Notes: a model not told the origin generated them from the letters alone. A stretch of DNA of 64,000 nucleotides from Actinomadura macrotermitis (GCF_009604375.1 NZ_WEGH01000001.1:620001-684000); one strand, 5' to 3'. Shown: positions 52,109 through 61,447, numbered from the stretch's first letter. Translations and numbers: made by a program.

Positions 52109-53185
52109 GTGAAGATCGGGACCAGGGACATCGGGAGCCGGGGCGGCACCTGGCCGGGCGCCCTCGCCCTCGCGGGCGCGCTGCTGCTCGCCGGCTGCGG
52201 CGGGGACGGCAAGGCGGCCTCCCCCGCGCCGGCGGCGCCCCCGGCCGGCGGGCAGCCCGCCGGGCAGCTCGAACAGCAGTACGAGAAGATCGTCAACGAC
52301 GTGCTGCCCTCGGTGGTGCGGATCGCCACCGACCAGGGCGAGGGGTCGGGCGTGGTCTACGACGACAAGGGCGACATCGTCACCAACGCGCACGTGGTGG
52401 CGGGCGCCCGGCGGATCGAGGTGACCGCGGCCAGCGGCGGGTCGCCGCTGAAGGCGTCCTTGGTCGGCGCGTTCGCGGCCGACGACCTCGCCGTGGTCAA
52501 GGTGCAGGGCGGCGGTCTGCGGCCGGCCCGGTTCGGCGACTCGGGCCAGGCCCGGGTCGGGCAGATCGTGCTCGCCATGGGCAACCCGCTCGGCCTGGCC
52601 GGCAGCGTCACCAACGGCATCGTCTCGGCGCTGAACCGCACGGTGTCCACCAAGCGCGAGGGCGCCTTCCCCGGCGCCACCATCGGCAACGCCATCCAGA
52701 CCAGCGCCGCGATCAACCCCGGCAACAGCGGCGGCGCGCTGGTGACGCTGAGCGGCGAGGTCATCGGCATCCCGACCGCCGCCGCCTCGGACCCGCAGAT
52801 GGGCGGCGCCGCGGTCGGGATCGGCTTCGCCACGCCGAGCAACACGGTGAAGGCGATCGCGCCGCAGCTGATCCGGAGCGGCAAGGTCGGCAACACCGGG
52901 CGGGCCGCGCTCGGCGTCACCGTCCGCACGCTGGTCGACCCGCAGAGCGGGCGGCAGAGCGCGGTCGTGGTCGTCGACGTGGCGGCCGGCGGCGGCGCCG
53001 CCAAGGCCGGGGTCAGGCCCGGCGACCTGATCATGGCGGTGAACGGGACGCCGACGCCGAACCAGACCGCGCTCGCCGAGGTGCTCGCCACGCTGAAGCC
53101 GGGCGACCAGGCCAAGGTCGACCTGCAGTCGGACGGCGGGCGGCGCACCGTGACCGTCACCCTCGGCGAACTGCCCGGCGGTTAG
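52109..53185 (+). CDS. HtrA/DegQ-like serine protease lipoprotein with PDZ domain
   Basis: This 358-residue cell-surface protease and chaperone has a lipobox LLAGC (Cys30). The catalytic triad is His95 (TNAHVV), Asp126 (ADDLAVV) and Ser207 (NPGNSGGA). A C-terminal PDZ domain starts near 270 (ALGVTVRTL, AKAGVRPGDLIMAVNGTPTP). A lipid anchor instead of a membrane helix is the less usual arrangement for actinobacterial HtrA. GTG 52109 has GGAGGT eight bases upstream. It probably removes misfolded proteins outside the membrane. Confidence 0.92.
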   Translation: MKIGTRDIGSRGGTWPGALALAGALLLAGCGGDGKAASPAPAAPPAGGQPAGQLEQQYEKIVNDVLPSVVRIATDQGEGSGVVYDDKGDIVTNAHVVAGARRIEVTAASGGSPLKASLVGAFAADDLAVVKVQGGGLRPARFGDSGQARVGQIVLAMGNPLGLAGSVTNGIVSALNRTVSTKREGAFPGATIGNAIQTSAAINPGNSGGALVTLSGEVIGIPTAAASDPQMGGAAVGIGFATPSNTVKAIAPQLIRSGKVGNTGRAALGVTVRTLVDPQSGRQSAVVVVDVAAGGGAAKAGVRPGDLIMAVNGTPTPNQTALAEVLATLKPGDQAKVDLQSDGGRRTVTVTLGELPGG

Positions 53186-53188
53186 CGG

Positions 53189-54874
53189 TCAGAGGCGGTC
53201 GCGCAGCTCCCGCTTGAGGATCTTGCCGGCCGCCGAGACCGGGATCTCGTCGACGAAACGGACCTCGCGCAGCCGCTTGTAGTGCACGACCTGCGCGTTG
53301 ACGTACTCGATCAGCTCGTCCTCGCCCACCTCGCCCGACCGCACCACGAACGCGGTCGGCAGCTCCCCGGCGGTCGCGTCGGGGCGGCCGACCACGGCGG
53401 CGTTCGCGACGGCGGGGTGGGCGAACAGCTTCTCCTCCAGCTCGCGCGGGTACACGTTGTAGCCCTTGTAGAGCAGCATGTCCTTCTTGCGGTCGACGAT
53501 GGCCAGGTAGCCGTCCTCGTCCAGCGCGCCGATGTCGCCGGTGCGCAGCCACCCGTCCGCGCCCAGCACCGCGGCGGTCTCCTCGGGCCGGTTCAGGTAG
53601 CCGGTCATCACCTGCGGGCCCTTGATGCAGACCTCGCCCTCCTGGCCTGCGGGCAGGCCGGGGGTGGCGTCGGTCACCGCCGGCTCGTCCACCGCCACGA
53701 CCTTGACCCGCGTGTCGGCGACCGGCGGGCCGACCGTGCCGATCTTGCGGACGCCCGACAGCGCGGCCGGGTTCGCGGTGGCGCCCATGGTGACCTCGGT
53801 GAGCCCGTAGGCCTCCACGACCACCGCGGCCGGGAACGCCTCCCTCAGCCGCGCGATCATCTCGTGCGACAGCGGCGCGGCGCCCGAGCGGACGGCCTGC
53901 ACCGACGACAGGTCGCGCCCGGCGAACGAGGGGTCGGCCAGCAGCGCCGAGAACAGGGCGGGCGCGCCGCCGAGCGCGGTCGCGCCGAACCGCTCCATGT
54001 CGTCCAGGAACGCGGGCACGTCCAGCCGCGGATGCACGATGACCTTGGTGCCGGCGATCAGCAGGTTGCTGAGGTAGCCGACGGTGCCCATCGCGTGGAA
54101 CCAGGGCGCGACGTTGACCAGCACGCCCTCGCCGAGCGGCACCGGGTAGTCGGGGTCGTCCGGGGCCGTCTCGACGCGCAGGCCGTGCTCGTCCGCCGCC
54201 GGGACGGCCCCCGCCCCCGCGCAGGCGAACTGCAGCACGTTCACCACGACGTTGCGGTGCGGCAGCATCACGCCCTTGGACCGGCCGGTGGTGCCGCCGG
54301 TGTAGGCGATGTGCGCCAGGTCGCGCCGCGTGTCGATCTCCACCGCGGGCGGCTCGGCGGGCTGCCCCGCGCCGATCTCACCGAACGCCACGCCGCAGGC
54401 CGCGAACGCGCCGTCGCAGACCTGCGCGGGGTCGGCCGGGCCGAGCGCCCCCGCCAGCACGACGGTGCGCACCTTGGTGCGGTCCAGCGCCGCCGCCACC
54501 GACGCCGCGACCAGGTCCAGCGTCACCACCGCGACGGCGCCGCAGTCGGCCAGCTGGAAGGCCAGGTCGTCGGGCGGCAGCAGCGGGTTGCACGGCGAGA
54601 ACGTGGCGCCCGCCAGCAGCGTCCCGTAGTAGGCGATCGCGAACTCGGGGACGTTCGGCAGGTGCAGCGCGACCACGTCGCCGCGGCCGATGCCGCGCGC
54701 GAGGAGCCCGCCTGCGAACCGGGCGGCCTCGGCGGCGAGCTCGGTGTAGGAGATGTCGCGGCCCATGTAGTGCAGCGCGGTCCGGTCGCCCCACCGGTGC
54801 GCCGCCCCGGTCAGGATCGCGCCCACCGGCACGTCGGGGTAGTCGAGGGTCAGCTGCGGAGACGTCGCGCCCAT
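53189..54874 (-). CDS. AMP-forming acyl/aryl-CoA ligase (4-coumarate-CoA-ligase-like)
   Basis: This 561-residue enzyme activates a carboxylic acid as an adenylate and transfers it to CoA. The P-loop is YTGGTTGRSKGVMLPH. Further motifs are APWFHAMG, EAYGLTEVTMGATANP and GWLRTGDIGALDEDGYLAIV, then DRKKDMLLYKGYNVYPRELE. The catalytic lysine lies in SAAGKILKREL near the end. Overall it is close to 4CL or medium-chain FadD enzymes; the substrate is unknown. ATG 54874 has AAGGA upstream. It is convergent with the HtrA gene at three bases' distance. Confidence 0.9.
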   Translation of the reverse strand: MGATSPQLTLDYPDVPVGAILTGAAHRWGDRTALHYMGRDISYTELAAEAARFAGGLLARGIGRGDVVALHLPNVPEFAIAYYGTLLAGATFSPCNPLLPPDDLAFQLADCGAVAVVTLDLVAASVAAALDRTKVRTVVLAGALGPADPAQVCDGAFAACGVAFGEIGAGQPAEPPAVEIDTRRDLAHIAYTGGTTGRSKGVMLPHRNVVVNVLQFACAGAGAVPAADEHGLRVETAPDDPDYPVPLGEGVLVNVAPWFHAMGTVGYLSNLLIAGTKVIVHPRLDVPAFLDDMERFGATALGGAPALFSALLADPSFAGRDLSSVQAVRSGAAPLSHEMIARLREAFPAAVVVEAYGLTEVTMGATANPAALSGVRKIGTVGPPVADTRVKVVAVDEPAVTDATPGLPAGQEGEVCIKGPQVMTGYLNRPEETAAVLGADGWLRTGDIGALDEDGYLAIVDRKKDMLLYKGYNVYPRELEEKLFAHPAVANAAVVGRPDATAGELPTAFVVRSGEVGEDELIEYVNAQVVHYKRLREVRFVDEIPVSAAGKILKRELRDRL

Positions 54875-54953
54875 CGTCGTCCTTCCGGAGGATCCGTGCA
54901 GGTAACCCACATAGAATCGCGTTCGGAACTCCGGGCGCAAGTACCCGCTTATG

Positions 54954-55607
54954 TCAGCCGGGGGTGATGAACCCCGTCTCGTAGGCGAAGATGACCGCCT
55001 GCGTGCGGTCGCGCGCCTGCAGCTTGCCGAGCACGTTGCCGACGTGCGTCTTGACCGTCTGCGGGCTGACGAACAGCGCGGCGGCGATCTCGGCGTTGGA
55101 CTGCCCCTTGGCCATCAGCCGCAGCACGTCGGCCTCGCGCTCGGTGAGCCGCTCGTGCCAGCGCGCCCCGGCCGGGCGGCCGGCGTCGCCGTGCTCGGCG
55201 GCCAGCGCCCGGATCGCCGCCGGGAACAGCAGGCTGTCGCCGCCGGCGACCAGCCGGATCGCCTGCACGATCTCCTCGGGCCGGGCGCGCTTCAGCAGGA
55301 ACCCGCTGGCGCCCGCCTTCAGCGCGTCGTAGACGTACTCGTCGTTCTCGAAGGTGGTGACGACGATGATCCGGGGCGGCTCGGCCATCGTCTCCAGCAG
55401 GCGCCGGGTCGCCTGGATGCCGTCCAGCTGCGGCATCCGCACGTCCATCAGCACCACGTCCGGCCGCAGCCGCGACACCTGGCCGGGGACCTCCGAGCCG
55501 TCGGCCGCCTCGCCGGCGACCGCCATCCCCTCCTCGGCGTTGATGATCGCCGCGAGCCCGGCCCGGATCAGCCGCTCGTCGTCCACCAGCAGCACCTTGA
55601 TCGTCAT
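54954..55607 (-). CDS. NarL/LuxR-type response regulator
   Basis: This 217-residue output protein has a receiver with phosphoacceptor Asp55 (DVVLMDVRMPQ), Asp9/Asp10 in LLVDDER, Thr in VVTTFENDEYV and Lys in GFLLKRARPEE. The C-terminal LuxR helix-turn-helix is LTEREADVLRLMAKGQSNAE, IAAALFVSPQTVKTHVGNVL. Its ATG overlaps the stop of the histidine kinase (ATGA), which makes the two a stoichiometric pair. Targets are unknown. Confidence 0.95.
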   Translation of the reverse strand: MTIKVLLVDDERLIRAGLAAIINAEEGMAVAGEAADGSEVPGQVSRLRPDVVLMDVRMPQLDGIQATRRLLETMAEPPRIIVVTTFENDEYVYDALKAGASGFLLKRARPEEIVQAIRLVAGGDSLLFPAAIRALAAEHGDAGRPAGARWHERLTEREADVLRLMAKGQSNAEIAAALFVSPQTVKTHVGNVLGKLQARDRTQAVIFAYETGFITPG

Positions 55608-56833
55608 GAACCGGACCCTACTGGCAGGGTCACCCCGACGCGCCAGTCGTCGCCGTCCGGGCCCGCGGCGAGCTCGCCGCGCAGCACCGTGACCCGTTCC
55701 CGGATGCCGCCGAGGCCCCGGCCGCCGCCGGGGCGCGGCCCGGTCCGCGCGCCCGCCAGGGGGTTGCTCACCTCGATCTCCAGCCGCTCGCCCGCCACCG
55801 CGATCCGCAGCCGCACCGGGACCTTCCCGGCGTGCTTCAGCGCGTTGGTGAGGCTCTCCTGGACGATCCGGTAGGCCTCCCGCGACACCGCGGCGGGCAC
55901 GTGCGCGACGCCGGGGTCCACCGCGGCGTCCAGCGCCACCCCGGCGATGCGGGTCTGCTCCAGCAGCCGGTCCAGGTCGGCCAGGGTCGGCTGCGGGGCG
56001 GTGCGGGAGGCGTCCTCGCGCAGCAGCCCGAGCACGTGGTCCAGGTCCTCCAGCGCCGCGCGGGCCGACTCCTCGATCGCCGACAGGGCCTCGCGGGCGA
56101 ACGCCGGGTCGCTGTCCAGCACCCGGCCCGCCGCGCCCGCCTGGAGCGTGACGACGCTGAGCGCGTGCCCGACCGAGTCGTGCAGCTCGCGGGCCAGCCG
56201 GTTGCGCTCGGCGAGCCGGACCGCCCGCGCCTCCAGGTCGGCCAGCCGCTCGGCGGCGGTCGGGCCGAGGAAGCGCGGCGCGAGCCAGGCCAGCAGCGTG
56301 CCCGTCCCGGCGATGACGGCGAGGGTCGCGGCGAGCGAGCCCACCCCGACCGGCACCGCCAGCCACTCCCAGGGGCCCCAGCGGCGCGCGTCCAGCCACA
56401 GCACGCCCCGGCCCCAGTCCACCACCGGCGACAGCGCGGTGACGACCGCGAACGGCGGCACGGCCAGGCTGAGCGCGCTGATCACCACGCCGGCGTGCAG
56501 GTGCAGCGCGAACCAGGCGCCCGCGCGGGCGCGGCTCTCCCAGGAGCGGGCCGCGCCGACCGGCAGCGCGGCCAGGCCGCCGCCGATCAGCTCCTTGGCC
56601 GCGGCGCCCTCCAGCAGCCGCACCGCCGGGACGAGCCCGGTGACGAACGTGGCGATGCCCGGCAGCACCAGCAGGATCAGCACGCCCTTCAGCACCGGCC
56701 CGCCGAGCGGCAGCGGCGGCACGAAGCTCATGCCGAGGAACCAGTAGGGCATGAGCAGCGCGCCGCCCACCACCAGGTAGGACCAGCGCCGCCAGGTGGT
56801 CTTGGCCAACAGGAGGCGGAGCAGTCGGGACAC
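55604..56833 (-). CDS. Membrane sensor histidine kinase (HisKA_3 type)
   Basis: This 409-residue kinase has about five hydrophobic segments in the first 185 residues, with no large outer domain. HisKA_3 follows with phosphoacceptor His218 in RLARELHDSVGHALS, then an ATPase domain (VSREAYRIVQESLTNALKHA, GGGRGLGGIRERVTVL). It is the partner of the overlapping NarL-type regulator. The short sensor suggests it reads membrane state or a small intramembrane ligand, as LiaS/DesK relatives do. Confidence 0.93.
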   Translation of the reverse strand: MSRLLRLLLAKTTWRRWSYLVVGGALLMPYWFLGMSFVPPLPLGGPVLKGVLILLVLPGIATFVTGLVPAVRLLEGAAAKELIGGGLAALPVGAARSWESRARAGAWFALHLHAGVVISALSLAVPPFAVVTALSPVVDWGRGVLWLDARRWGPWEWLAVPVGVGSLAATLAVIAGTGTLLAWLAPRFLGPTAAERLADLEARAVRLAERNRLARELHDSVGHALSVVTLQAGAAGRVLDSDPAFAREALSAIEESARAALEDLDHVLGLLREDASRTAPQPTLADLDRLLEQTRIAGVALDAAVDPGVAHVPAAVSREAYRIVQESLTNALKHAGKVPVRLRIAVAGERLEIEVSNPLAGARTGPRPGGGRGLGGIRERVTVLRGELAAGPDGDDWRVGVTLPVGSGS

Positions 56834-56893
56834 GCCCCGATCCTCGCAGAGCGCACCCGCCGGCCACTCCCCCGCGCGGGGGATATCCCCAGG

Positions 56894-58948
56894 TCAGCCC
56901 TTGCGGGTGCGGTCCTGTTCGGCGAGCTTGGCGAGGCGGGCGTTGTAGGCGCCGAGCTCGTCGTCGGCGGCGCCCGCCTCGCCCCTGGCCTCGGCGCGGT
57001 CGGCCCGGCGGTCCTCCCGGCGCGCCTGGCGCTGGTCGTCGGAGAACCACTGGAACGCCAGGACGATCAGCACGATGAAGGTCGGGATCTCCCCGAAGCC
57101 CCAGGCGATGGCGCCGCCGGTGTGCTGGTCCTTCAGGATCGAGGTGGCCCACTCGGGGTGCACCGCGGTGTACCAGCCGCGCGCGAGCGGCTCGCCCAGG
57201 TTCATCAGCGCGATGCCGAAGAACGCGTGGAACGGCATGGTGACGAACAGCAGCAGGATGCGCCCGGGGTAGGGCAGCTTCCGCGGCGCCGGGTCGACGC
57301 CGATCAGCACCCAGAAGAACAGCGAGCCCGCCGCCAGGAAGTGCACCATCATCGCGATGTGCCCGAGGTGGTTGCGCATCGCGCTCTCGAACAGCGGGGT
57401 GAAGTACAGCGCGAACGTGCTCGCCACGAAGATGATCGTGGCGACCGCCGGGTGCGCGATGACGGCCGTGTAGCGGCTGTGCAGCGCGGCCGTCAGCCAC
57501 TCGCGCGGCCCCCGGTCGCCGCGGACCGCGGCGGGCTTCAGCGCCCGCAGCGCCAGCGTCACCGGGGCGCCCATCACCAGGAAGATCGGGGTGAGCATGT
57601 TCAGCACCATGTGCTGCACCATGTGCACGCTGAACAGCACCGGCGCGTACCGGGCGACGCCGGTCTGGGTGACGACGACGATGCTGAGCAGGCCGAGGAA
57701 CCAGCAGGCGGTGCGCAGCCACGGCCAGGAGTCGCCGCGCCGCCGCAGCCGCAGCACGCCGGCCAGGTAGACGCCGCCGAGCACCACCGCGAGCGCGGCG
57801 AAGAAGAAGTCGAACTGCCAGAGGGTGGCCAGCCGGCCCGGCGTGATCGCCGGCGGCATGTCGTAGCCGATGAGGGCCTTGACCGGGCTCTCCTCGGTGG
57901 TGGGGGCGGGCGGCGCGGTGCGCGCGAGCGCGACGGCCAGGCCCATGGTGGCGGCCATCACCGCCGCCTCCACCCCGGCGAGCCGGGCGAACGCCCCCCG
58001 CCTGCCGTCCGCGACGGCGGGCAGCGAGCGGGTGCGGTGCCACCAGCCGAACCAGCCGAGCACCGCGAACGCCACGATCTTGCCGAGGGCGATCCGGCCG
58101 TAGTCGGTGGACAGCAGCTCGGCGGGGTCGGGCAGCCGCGCGATGACGTTCACCAGGCCGCTGACGCCGACCAGGACGTAGCACCACAGCGCCATCCGGC
58201 TGAACCGGTCCGCCATGACGGCGAGGCGGTCGCGGCCGAGCAGCGCGTGCGCCGTCACGACGGCCAGGCCGCCGACCCACGGCGCGACGGCGGCGACGTG
58301 CAGCGCGACGCCGGTGACCGCGACCGAGTGGTTGGCGGCCGAGGCCGAGTGGCCGGTGAGCGGCGGCGGCAGCAGCGCGATCACGGCGAGCGCGAGCAGC
58401 CCGGCGGCCGCGGCGGGCGTCGTCGTGGTGCGCGCGAGCAGCGCGACGACGACGGTCAGCAGGACCACCAGCATCAGCGCGGTGCCCTGCGGGAGCTGCC
58501 CGACGTAGCTGCTCAGCTCGCTGCCGGTCAGCACCTCGCCGACCGGCTGGCCGAGCACGTCGGCGACGGTGAACACCAGCGTGGCGGCCGCGGCGGCGCC
58601 CCACCCGGCGGCGGACCAGGACGCGGCGCGCAGGTAGCCGAGCGCGTCGTCGCCGAGCCGGACCGCGCCCTTGCCGCCGCTGAGCGGCAGCAGCGCGACG
58701 GCGGCGAGCAGCGCGCCGACGGTGACCGCGCCGCTCAGGTCCATCAGCACCCGGGCGACCGGCAGGCCCCAGCGGGTGAGCGCGCCCGCGTCGCCGAGGC
58801 CGGGGATGACCTTCTCGGCGACGGCGCCGCCGAGCACCAGGCCGGCCACCATGACGGCGATCGCGGCGGCGATCGCGACCACCGCGGTCCGCGCGACGGC
58901 GAGAGCGCCCTTGGCCGGGGTCTCGGTGCTGCCCTTGGTCATGGTCAC
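56894..58948 (-). CDS. CopD-CtaG fusion membrane protein (copper import / cytochrome oxidase assembly)
   Basis: This 684-residue polytopic protein is made of two families. The N-terminal half is CopD-like copper-import protein (LGQPVGEVLTGSELSSYVGQ, TGVALHVAAVAPWVGGLAVV, RIALGKIVAFAVLGWFGWWH). The C-terminal half is the caa3-type CtaG assembly protein (LFSVHMVQHMVLNMLTPIFL, HIAMMVHFLAAGSLFFWVLI, MPFHAFFGIALMNLG). GTG 58948 overlaps the copC stop (GTGA); ATG 58942 is an alternative. With copC it forms a copper-delivery operon, probably supplying cytochrome c oxidase. Confidence 0.9.
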   Translation of the reverse strand: MTMTKGSTETPAKGALAVARTAVVAIAAAIAVMVAGLVLGGAVAEKVIPGLGDAGALTRWGLPVARVLMDLSGAVTVGALLAAVALLPLSGGKGAVRLGDDALGYLRAASWSAAGWGAAAAATLVFTVADVLGQPVGEVLTGSELSSYVGQLPQGTALMLVVLLTVVVALLARTTTTPAAAAGLLALAVIALLPPPLTGHSASAANHSVAVTGVALHVAAVAPWVGGLAVVTAHALLGRDRLAVMADRFSRMALWCYVLVGVSGLVNVIARLPDPAELLSTDYGRIALGKIVAFAVLGWFGWWHRTRSLPAVADGRRGAFARLAGVEAAVMAATMGLAVALARTAPPAPTTEESPVKALIGYDMPPAITPGRLATLWQFDFFFAALAVVLGGVYLAGVLRLRRRGDSWPWLRTACWFLGLLSIVVVTQTGVARYAPVLFSVHMVQHMVLNMLTPIFLVMGAPVTLALRALKPAAVRGDRGPREWLTAALHSRYTAVIAHPAVATIIFVASTFALYFTPLFESAMRNHLGHIAMMVHFLAAGSLFFWVLIGVDPAPRKLPYPGRILLLFVTMPFHAFFGIALMNLGEPLARGWYTAVHPEWATSILKDQHTGGAIAWGFGEIPTFIVLIVLAFQWFSDDQRQARREDRRADRAEARGEAGAADDELGAYNARLAKLAEQDRTRKG

Positions 58949-59532
58949 TTCCCGGCGGGGTGCTTGCGCTTGGCGCGGAACACGATGGCGACGCCGATGC
59001 CGATGCCGAGCAGCCCCCCGATCACGATCATCGCCCAGGTGACGCCGCCCGAGCCGGACTTCTTCGCGGCCTTCTGCCCGTTCTCCGGCGCGGCGGACGT
59101 GGCGGGCGCGGCGGACGTGGCGGCCTGCGACGGCGACGCGGAGGCGACGGACCCGGTCGCGGTGAACGCCAGGTCGGCCTTCTCGATGCGGTGCCCGTCC
59201 TCGCCGACCACCGCGTAGGCGACGGTGTAGTCCCCGGCGGGCAGCGGCCCGTCCACCTTCTGGGTGACGGTCTTGCCGTCGCGGACGGCCTCCCCCGCCT
59301 GGAACGTCCGGCCCTCGCCGTTCTTCACGATCACCTTGGCGACGCTGATCGTGTCACTGAACTCCAGCCTCACCTCGGTCACCGCGGCGGCCGTCGCGTC
59401 CTTGCCCGGCGTGCTGGAGACCAGGCGGGTGTGCGCCAGCGCGGGCGTGGCGAGCAGCGTGCCGAGGGCGAGCGCGAGCGCCGCGACAAGGCCGAGGCGG
59501 CGCAGCGGCCGCCGGATCGTTCGGATCATCAT
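58945..59532 (-). CDS. copC: CopC-domain copper-binding protein with C-terminal anchor
   Basis: This 195-residue exported protein has a signal peptide ending ATPALA, directly followed by HTRLVSSTPGKD. This places the copper-ligand histidine at mature residue 1, as in CopC. The second ligand pair is in VVGEDGHRIEKADLAF. A Ser/Ala/Pro-rich linker and a C-terminal helix (VTWAMIVIGGLLGIGIGVAI) with a basic tail anchor it to the membrane. ATG 59532 or 59529 is the start; no clear ribosome site. It is co-transcribed with the CopD-CtaG gene. Confidence 0.92.
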   Translation of the reverse strand: MMIRTIRRPLRRLGLVAALALALGTLLATPALAHTRLVSSTPGKDATAAAVTEVRLEFSDTISVAKVIVKNGEGRTFQAGEAVRDGKTVTQKVDGPLPAGDYTVAYAVVGEDGHRIEKADLAFTATGSVASASPSQAATSAAPATSAAPENGQKAAKKSGSGGVTWAMIVIGGLLGIGIGVAIVFRAKRKHPAGK

Positions 59533-59600
59533 GGGAGGCCGGGTTCTCCAGGTGGGGTGGACAGGCCCGTCCAGCCTACTGACGCCCCGCACCACCCCGG

Positions 59601-59637
59601 CACGGGCTCGCAACCACGGGCTCGCACCACGGGCTCA
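59601..59637. repeat. Three short direct repeats
   Basis: CACGGGCTC occurs at 59601, 59615 and 59628 (spacing 14 and 13). The last copy includes the stop codon of the acyl-CoA synthetase. It may be a replication slip. Confidence 0.6.
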
Positions 59638-61269
59638 CCAAACCGGCAGGTGGGTCCTGCGGTGCTCGGCGAACTCGCCTACGAGCCACCCGGCCGCGTC
59701 CTCGCCGAGCGGCTCATAGGCCAGGTCACGGCCGGGCCGCCACCAGACCGGGTCCCCGGTCGTCCAGCCGGCGCGGCGCAGCGGCTTCTTGTCGACCTTG
59801 CCGGTCGCGGTGAGCGGCATGGCCGCCACGATCCGCACGAAGCGCGGCGCCCACTTGGTGCCGAGGTCGGGCTGGGCGGCCAGGAAGGCGGCGAACGCGG
59901 CGGGGTCGAAGCCGCCGCGCAGCTCCAGGGCGGCCATGACCTGGTCGCCGGTCCGCGGGTCGGGCACCGGGTAGACGGCGCACATCACCGCCTCGGGCCA
60001 GCGCGCGAGGATGCGCTCGACGGGCGCGGCGGCGAAGTTCTCGCTGTCCACCCGGAGCCGGTCGGCGCCGCGCCCGGCGAAGTAGAAGAAGCCCGCCTCG
60101 TCGCGGTAGCCGAGGTCGCCGCTCCAGTAGCGGCCGTCCCGGACGCGCTCGGCGGTCGCCTCCGGGTCGTTGTAGTAGCCCTCGAACGCGGCGGCGACGT
60201 TCAGGCCGACCAGCTCGCCGATGGCCTCGCCGGGGTTGGCCAGCCGGCCGCCGCCGTCGAAGCGGGCCCGCGCGCACTCGGCGCCGGTCGCCGGGTCCAG
60301 CACCGCGACCTCGGTGCCGTGCGCGGGCAGGCCGAGCGCGTCCGGCGGGGTGTCCGGCGTCTTGCGCAGGGCGATGGCGCCCTCGCTGGACCCGTACCCC
60401 TCGATGATCCGGCAGCCGAAGCGGGCGCCGAACCGGGCCAGGTCCTGCGCGGACGCCTCGGTGCCGAACGCCGCCCGCAGCGTGTTCCCGGCGTCGTCGG
60501 GGCCCTCCGGGGTGGCGAGGATGTAGGCCAGGGCGCGGCCGACGTAGTTGAAGTAGGTCGCCCTGTACCGGCGGACGTCGGGCAGGAACCCCGAGGCGGA
60601 GAAGCGGCGGCGGAGCGCGACGGTGGCGCCGGTGCGCACCGCCATCGCCAGGTTCGCCATGATCGCGTTGCCGTGGAACAGCGGCATCGCGCAGTAGGCG
60701 ACCGAGTCGCGGCCGATGCCCATGAGGTCCGCGCGGCCGGCGATCGCGGCCAGCCTGCCCTGGCTGCACACCACGGCCTTCGGGGTGCCGGTCGAGCCCG
60801 AGGTGAACAGCAGCAGGAGGCGGTCGCCCGGCGCGATCGCGGACACGTCCGGTCCGGGCGGGTCCGCGGGCAGGGCGGCCCGGTAGCCGGCCGAGTCGAC
60901 CAGCAGGGCCGGCAGGTCCGTCTCCAGCAGGCCGGCGTGCGCGGTGTCGGTGACGATCAGGTCGCAGTCGGTGTGCCGGACGTCGGCGGCCAGCTCCGCG
61001 CCGCGCCGGGTCGGGTTGATCCCGACGACGGTCGCCCCGGCGAGCGCGGCGCCGAGGATCCAGAACACGTACTCGGGGACGTTCTCCAGCAGCACCCCGA
61101 CGTGCCGGGGCCGCCCGGGCGGCCCCGGGACGCCGGCCAGCAGCGCCGCCCGGGCGCGGGCCGCGTGCACGACCTGCGCCCAGGTGCGGGTCTCGTCCTC
61201 GAACAGCAGGCCGGGGTGATCGTCGCCGGCCCGCTCCAGTACCAGTCGCGCGAAGGTCGCGTTCGCCAC
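59635..61269 (-). CDS. Fatty-acyl-CoA synthetase (FadD/FATP-like)
   Basis: This 544-residue AMP-forming ligase has P-loop LLFTSGSTGTPKAVVCSQ, CAMPLFHGNAIMANLA, GYGSSEGAIALR, YWSGDLGYRDEAGFFYFAGR and the catalytic lysine in LTATGKVDKKPLRR. The sequence is nearest to mycobacterial FadD17/FATP-type enzymes for long-chain or sterol-side-chain acids. ATG 61269 lies 15 bases from a strong palindrome of a lipid-regulator type, so it is probably induced by acyl-CoA. No other beta-oxidation gene is next to it. Confidence 0.9.
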   Translation of the reverse strand: MANATFARLVLERAGDDHPGLLFEDETRTWAQVVHAARARAALLAGVPGPPGRPRHVGVLLENVPEYVFWILGAALAGATVVGINPTRRGAELAADVRHTDCDLIVTDTAHAGLLETDLPALLVDSAGYRAALPADPPGPDVSAIAPGDRLLLLFTSGSTGTPKAVVCSQGRLAAIAGRADLMGIGRDSVAYCAMPLFHGNAIMANLAMAVRTGATVALRRRFSASGFLPDVRRYRATYFNYVGRALAYILATPEGPDDAGNTLRAAFGTEASAQDLARFGARFGCRIIEGYGSSEGAIALRKTPDTPPDALGLPAHGTEVAVLDPATGAECARARFDGGGRLANPGEAIGELVGLNVAAAFEGYYNDPEATAERVRDGRYWSGDLGYRDEAGFFYFAGRGADRLRVDSENFAAAPVERILARWPEAVMCAVYPVPDPRTGDQVMAALELRGGFDPAAFAAFLAAQPDLGTKWAPRFVRIVAAMPLTATGKVDKKPLRRAGWTTGDPVWWRPGRDLAYEPLGEDAAGWLVGEFAEHRRTHLPVW

Positions 61270-61283
61270 GCCGCGAGACTGTC

Positions 61284-61301
61284 ACCAAGCAGGCGCTTGG
61301 T
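61284..61301. promoter_or_regulatory. TetR-type operator upstream of the acyl-CoA synthetase
   Basis: ACCAAGC, AGGC, GCTTGGT is a perfect 7-bp inverted repeat ending 15 bases before the start codon. The CAAGC/GCTTG core recalls operators of actinobacterial TetR regulators of fatty-acid or sterol catabolism. No matching regulator gene lies nearby. Confidence 0.6.
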
Positions 61302-61315
61302 CAATAGCCCGGTGG

Positions 61316-61447
61316 TCAGGCGCCGCAGTCGCAGCACCCGCAGCAGTCACAGCAGTCGCAGCTGCAGCAGTCCCCGCAGCCGCAGTCGCAGCTCCCGCAG
61401 TCACCGCAGTCGTCGCAGTGGCGCGTGCACCAGCAGCGGTCGTCGCA
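61316..61447 (-). repeat. Cysteine-codon-rich low-complexity DNA
   Basis: The segment is made of near-repeated TGC-rich triplets and short units that encode the Cys/Asp/Gly tail of the preceding gene. It is prone to replication slippage. Confidence 0.6.

Noticed and set aside
55608-58604. Minus-strand frame extending the response regulator upstream over the kinase and CtaG genes
   Set aside because: It is out of frame with the recognised kinase and CopD-CtaG proteins. The regulator starts at ATG 55607, which overlaps the kinase stop.
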